Positions 61,642-64,000 of a DNA stretch of 64,000 bases are shown here, in pieces (position 1 is the stretch's first letter; every line of letters starts with the position of its first letter). Under the pieces are notes generated by a model. That model did no database searches and was not told where the DNA came from. It saw only the letters and a list, made by a program, of their open reading frames with translations. The stretch is from the NCBI GenBank assembly GCA_038527485.1, contig JBCBFT010000010.1:40072-104071 (forward strand). Direction: 5' to 3'. Source of the stretch: JALEFZ01 sp038527485. GTDB lineage: Bacteria; Bacteroidota; Bacteroidia; J057. Made by a program: the position numbers and the translations under genes.

Positions 61642-62802
61642 TCATCCATCTGACCCGAGATCTTCAGGTGAATGAAAAAAAGGCCCATGTGCAGGAGCTG
61701 TTTCCAAGTAGTAGGCACAGCGCGCTTTCAAGGCTGTGCGTTCTTCTTCTGACCACTGCCAGTCGTGGACGATCATCCCATAAGGCAGGAAGTACGTCTC
61801 ATAGCCATATTTGTGTGCAAATTTCCAGGCATTTCCCTGCTCTCCCGATAGATTGCGTGTTTCCAGCCACATGCGCGTATTGATCCATCCTGTTTGTTGG
61901 CCTACACCTGCTACGAATCTCGCCCAAACGGGTCGGCTTCTCAGCTTTTGGTCCATCTGATTGAGTTGGTGGTAAGCATCTAGTAGGTTATTCTTAAAAG
62001 TGAAGATTTTCCCTGTCTTTGACTGGCAGTTGGTGACCTCCTGACCTAGGGGATCTCGTAGGGTCCAGCCATCGCGTTCACATTTTTCTATGAGGCGGTT
62101 GAAGCAGTTGCGGAGGCCTTGCCTGAGATCCTTTTCTCCGTCGGTGAGCGCCTTCCCTTCAAACTGAACACCAGCATCTAGACAGTGATGCGCCAGATAC
62201 AATCCCCACAAGATCCTGATTGTATGATCCTGCGACATAGGCGTATGCTGATAGCAATGGGTTTCATTTGCCTCATAGACTGCATCCACTCCGTAGACAT
62301 ATCCTGCGCCCTGAATATAACCGCGCTGGGGGAGCCAATGTTGATCCTGCGCGTAAAGGAGATCTGCCGCAAAGTCATCTGGAATATCTTCTCGTACGAA
62401 AAAACCATTGAGTGCGGGTTCTTTACCATAAGAATTATAAGTCTCCGCATACAGATCCAATCTATTCAAGGCTTCTATGGCATAATACAACTCCTGGATG
62501 GTCAGCCTCAGATCTTGATTTCTACGCTTGAGTACGAGGTATTCTGTACCCAAAAATCCAATATAGGTTCCCAATAGAAAGGTGCTTTCTCCGCCTCTTA
62601 TGACGTGCGTCTGATCGTCTTCACAGGTTACGCGGGCAAAGGGAATGGATCTTCCCGCTCCCTCTCCTATACTGATGAAGTGTGTTCGAAAACGGGTCCG
62701 GTAGGTCTGATATTTTTCTTCCCAATTATTTGATGGTTGCCCCCTCATCGAAGGTAGCAAGCCGATAAAAAAGAGAAGACCTATCCATTTTCGCATATCC
62801 AT
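61642..62802 (-). CDS. Exported protein of unknown family, truncated by in-frame TGA
   Basis: A 386-residue protein with a signal peptide (MDMRKWIGLLFFIGLLPSMRGQ). Residues 75-290 are helical, with repeated acidic and aromatic residues (QELYYAIEALNRLDLYAETYNS, LLDAYHQLNQM). It is probably periplasmic or outer-membrane attached. I do not recognise the domain. The frame continues past the TGA for 92 more codons (61363-61641), so the native protein was probably about 478 residues; the present product may be shortened. It precedes no obvious partner; the 2'-5' RNA ligase-like gene is 30 bp upstream. Confidence 0.68.
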   Translation of the reverse strand: MDMRKWIGLLFFIGLLPSMRGQPSNNWEEKYQTYRTRFRTHFISIGEGAGRSIPFARVTCEDDQTHVIRGGESTFLLGTYIGFLGTEYLVLKRRNQDLRLTIQELYYAIEALNRLDLYAETYNSYGKEPALNGFFVREDIPDDFAADLLYAQDQHWLPQRGYIQGAGYVYGVDAVYEANETHCYQHTPMSQDHTIRILWGLYLAHHCLDAGVQFEGKALTDGEKDLRQGLRNCFNRLIEKCERDGWTLRDPLGQEVTNCQSKTGKIFTFKNNLLDAYHQLNQMDQKLRSRPVWARFVAGVGQQTGWINTRMWLETRNLSGEQGNAWKFAHKYGYETYFLPYGMIVHDWQWSEEERTALKARCAYYLETAPAHGPFFHSPEDLGSDG

Positions 62803-62832
62803 AACCTGTCTACGCAGTATACAGAGCGTGAG

Positions 62833-63345
62833 TTAAGATGAGGAAGGTGCCAAATTAAATACCTCCAGCGTCTCCCACTTCCCTCCATTTTTTTGTTCAA
62901 TAAGCGAGATCTGCGAGAAAGTAAAAGAAGTAGGGAAATGTAGCTGCTGCGCCATGTGCCAAATGGCCTCCGTGCAGCGACCGTTTCTAGGATGGATCAA
63001 GGTAATATGGGGCAGGTGATCCCTCGGTTCTGAGATGGCGCCCTCAAGGACTTGTTTCCTCAACTGTTGAAAAGCTGTGTAGCTCCCCGCAGGTTCCATA
63101 GAAAGCCCTTTTTCGTCAGCAAATCGGGTGGGTTGCTTGAGTACCACAGGTATCGTCTCCATATTCAAACTTCGGAGATTCTCTGAGATGGTGTTCCAAT
63201 TCGTGAGTTCGTCCTCTCGACACAGGGTAATATGAGCAGCGATAAGCTGAAACTGAATGGGATTATATTTTTTTCGAAAGGCTTCAACTTCCTGAGATTG
63301 CTCAGAAGGAAGAAAAAGTGTCAACTGATGGCGTAGGGCATCCAT
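62833..63345 (-). CDS. 2'-5' RNA ligase / cyclic phosphodiesterase-like protein
   Basis: A 170-residue protein of the 2H phosphoesterase superfamily. The two required H-x-T/S motifs are present: AHITL near residues 37-41 and PHITLIH near 113-119, at a normal spacing for the family. Such enzymes open or join 2'-5'/2',3'-cyclic phosphates in RNA or small cyclic nucleotides. Soluble, without signal peptide. It is 30 bp upstream of the truncated exported protein and 90 bp downstream of the OM barrel gene, so one transcript is possible. The real substrate is unknown. Confidence 0.88.
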   Translation of the reverse strand: MDALRHQLTLFLPSEQSQEVEAFRKKYNPIQFQLIAAHITLCREDELTNWNTISENLRSLNMETIPVVLKQPTRFADEKGLSMEPAGSYTAFQQLRKQVLEGAISEPRDHLPHITLIHPRNGRCTEAIWHMAQQLHFPTSFTFSQISLIEQKNGGKWETLEVFNLAPSSS

Positions 63346-63435
63346 GAGAAGGTACTTTGGGTATCCTGAGTGATCAAAACAGAAAAGGAGAGAATTATAT
63401 CCCTCCTCTTTTTACGTATTCAAATGGACTTTTGA

Positions 63436-64000
63436 CTATAAACTGAAGTTGAGTTCCGTTTCAAGCCCTGCCGAATAAAAGAAAATGTTGAAAGACGAAC
63501 TTTCTATATTGGCATTTTGGAACATGTGTTTGAATGAGTGACCAATTCTAAGATTGACCTTTGAGCTAAGCGCGACATCTAGTCCTCCCGCTAGCATTGC
63601 TGATGCGGTAAACGCAGGAAAATCACCGATTAAATCAAAAGAGGCGCGCGTGACGTCCCCATTCTCAAAATATTGAGAGACATAGTATTGATATCCTTGA
63701 AAGATATGGCCGATAACTCCTAATGAAAGATATGGCTTGATTTTTCCTTCTCCCAAGGTATAGCTGGCAACCAGAGGAATGTCTACGTAAGACTTCCGCA
63801 CGACGGGGCGAAGAGCCTCAGGCGTGTTAGGCTCAGGTATATCTTGCAGAATATCTGTCTTTTTGCTGCTATTTTTCTTGACAGAAATCCATAGCCCACT
63901 GGCCAAGCTCAATCGATCTGTTACATTCCATTTAAGGTTAATTCCTCCTGTATAGCCTATACTTGTCCCACTCGCTTCTCGGAGGAGACTTAAGATGCGA
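63436..64000 (-). CDS. Outer-membrane beta-barrel (PorT-like family), 5' part outside window
   Basis: A partial gene whose frame is open to the right edge; the first visible residues are RILSLLREASGTSIGYTGG. The frame has an internal TTG at 63912 that is not the start. The 188 visible residues consist of alternating hydrophobic strands (INLKWNVTDRLSLASGLWISV, YVDIPLVASYTLGEGKIKPYLS, then LGVIGHIFQGYQYYV) and end ETELNFSL with an aromatic/leucine finish typical of outer-membrane barrels. It matches the small 'porin family / outer membrane beta-barrel' group in Bacteroidota. Function not assignable. Confidence 0.82.
   Translation of the reverse strand, partial: RILSLLREASGTSIGYTGGINLKWNVTDRLSLASGLWISVKKNSSKKTDILQDIPEPNTPEALRPVVRKSYVDIPLVASYTLGEGKIKPYLSLGVIGHIFQGYQYYVSQYFENGDVTRASFDLIGDFPAFTASAMLAGGLDVALSSKVNLRIGHSFKHMFQNANIESSSFNIFFYSAGLETELNFSL

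Noticed and set aside
61642..61644. Selenocysteine codon
   Set aside because: No selenocysteine-insertion-like hairpin was evident right after the TGA, and no selenoprotein genes are in the window; a nonsense change is simpler.

Overview
The window is a chromosomal segment of a Bacteroidota bacterium. The evidence is an orphan PorX (response regulator fused to a PglZ domain), three secreted proteins ending in type IX secretion (T9SS) sorting domains, a 7TMR-DISM hybrid histidine kinase, a LytTR regulator, many lipoproteins and outer-membrane barrels, and few clear Shine-Dalgarno sites. I cannot fix the family; a free-living, probably aquatic Saprospiria or Cytophagia member would fit. No rRNA, tRNA, CRISPR array, prophage or intact insertion sequence is visible.

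Layout. 3-2114: an RND efflux permease cut by the left edge. 2304-6110: a stress-type cassette (DinB/DUF1569-like protein, secreted SRPBCC protein, YCII/DGPF protein, DUF1569 protein, ECF42-type sigma factor). 6458-8029: porX. 8868-11449: a TPR-AAA ATPase overlapping a TPR membrane protein. 11562-17675: redoxin-like lipoprotein, HD phosphohydrolase (TTG start), SH3 lipoprotein, PglD-like acetyltransferase, recG. 17681-18650: a GxxExxY gene between imperfect inverted repeats. 18847-21876: an LppM-like lipoprotein and a four-gene operon TetR - DUF4442 - DUF1569 - Nudix. 22214-34371: T9SS cargo proteins, a GHL10 glycosidase coupled to pccB, a thioredoxin-like protein, a 1230-residue protein of nested domains, and a protein with a phage-type S74 chaperone domain. 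34890-39474: a TolC - HlyD - ABC export operon whose ATPase motifs are badly degenerate. 39936-42695: TetR, small membrane protein, SulP transporter. 42948-48270: yebC, an unrecognised 708-residue winged-helix protein, radA. 48847-57652: DUF4197 lipoprotein, oligopeptidase B, LytTR regulator, a degenerate CPBP protein, DUF2809 protein and hybrid kinase. 58190-64000: HExxH protein, SAP/DUF6434 protein, membrane protein, a substrate-binding protein without a signal peptide, a gene broken by an in-frame TGA, a 2'-5' RNA ligase-like protein and a partial outer-membrane barrel.

The most notable unexplained items are at DNA level: (i) a 271-bp MITE-like element at 57919-58189 with terminal inverted repeats and TTAA on both sides, whose end supplies the stop codon of the neighbouring gene; (ii) a dispersed 85-bp repeat present twice in opposite orientation (32720-32804 and 48410-48559), the second copy carrying a 56-bp insert flanked by a 9-bp duplication; (iii) inverted repeats and a 21-bp tandem array around the GxxExxY gene, whose own start is broken by a 7-A tract. 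At protein level the best leads are the degenerate ABC exporter, the AAA/TPR pair and the HExxH - DUF6434 group. All calls come from reading the sequence; no database search was run.
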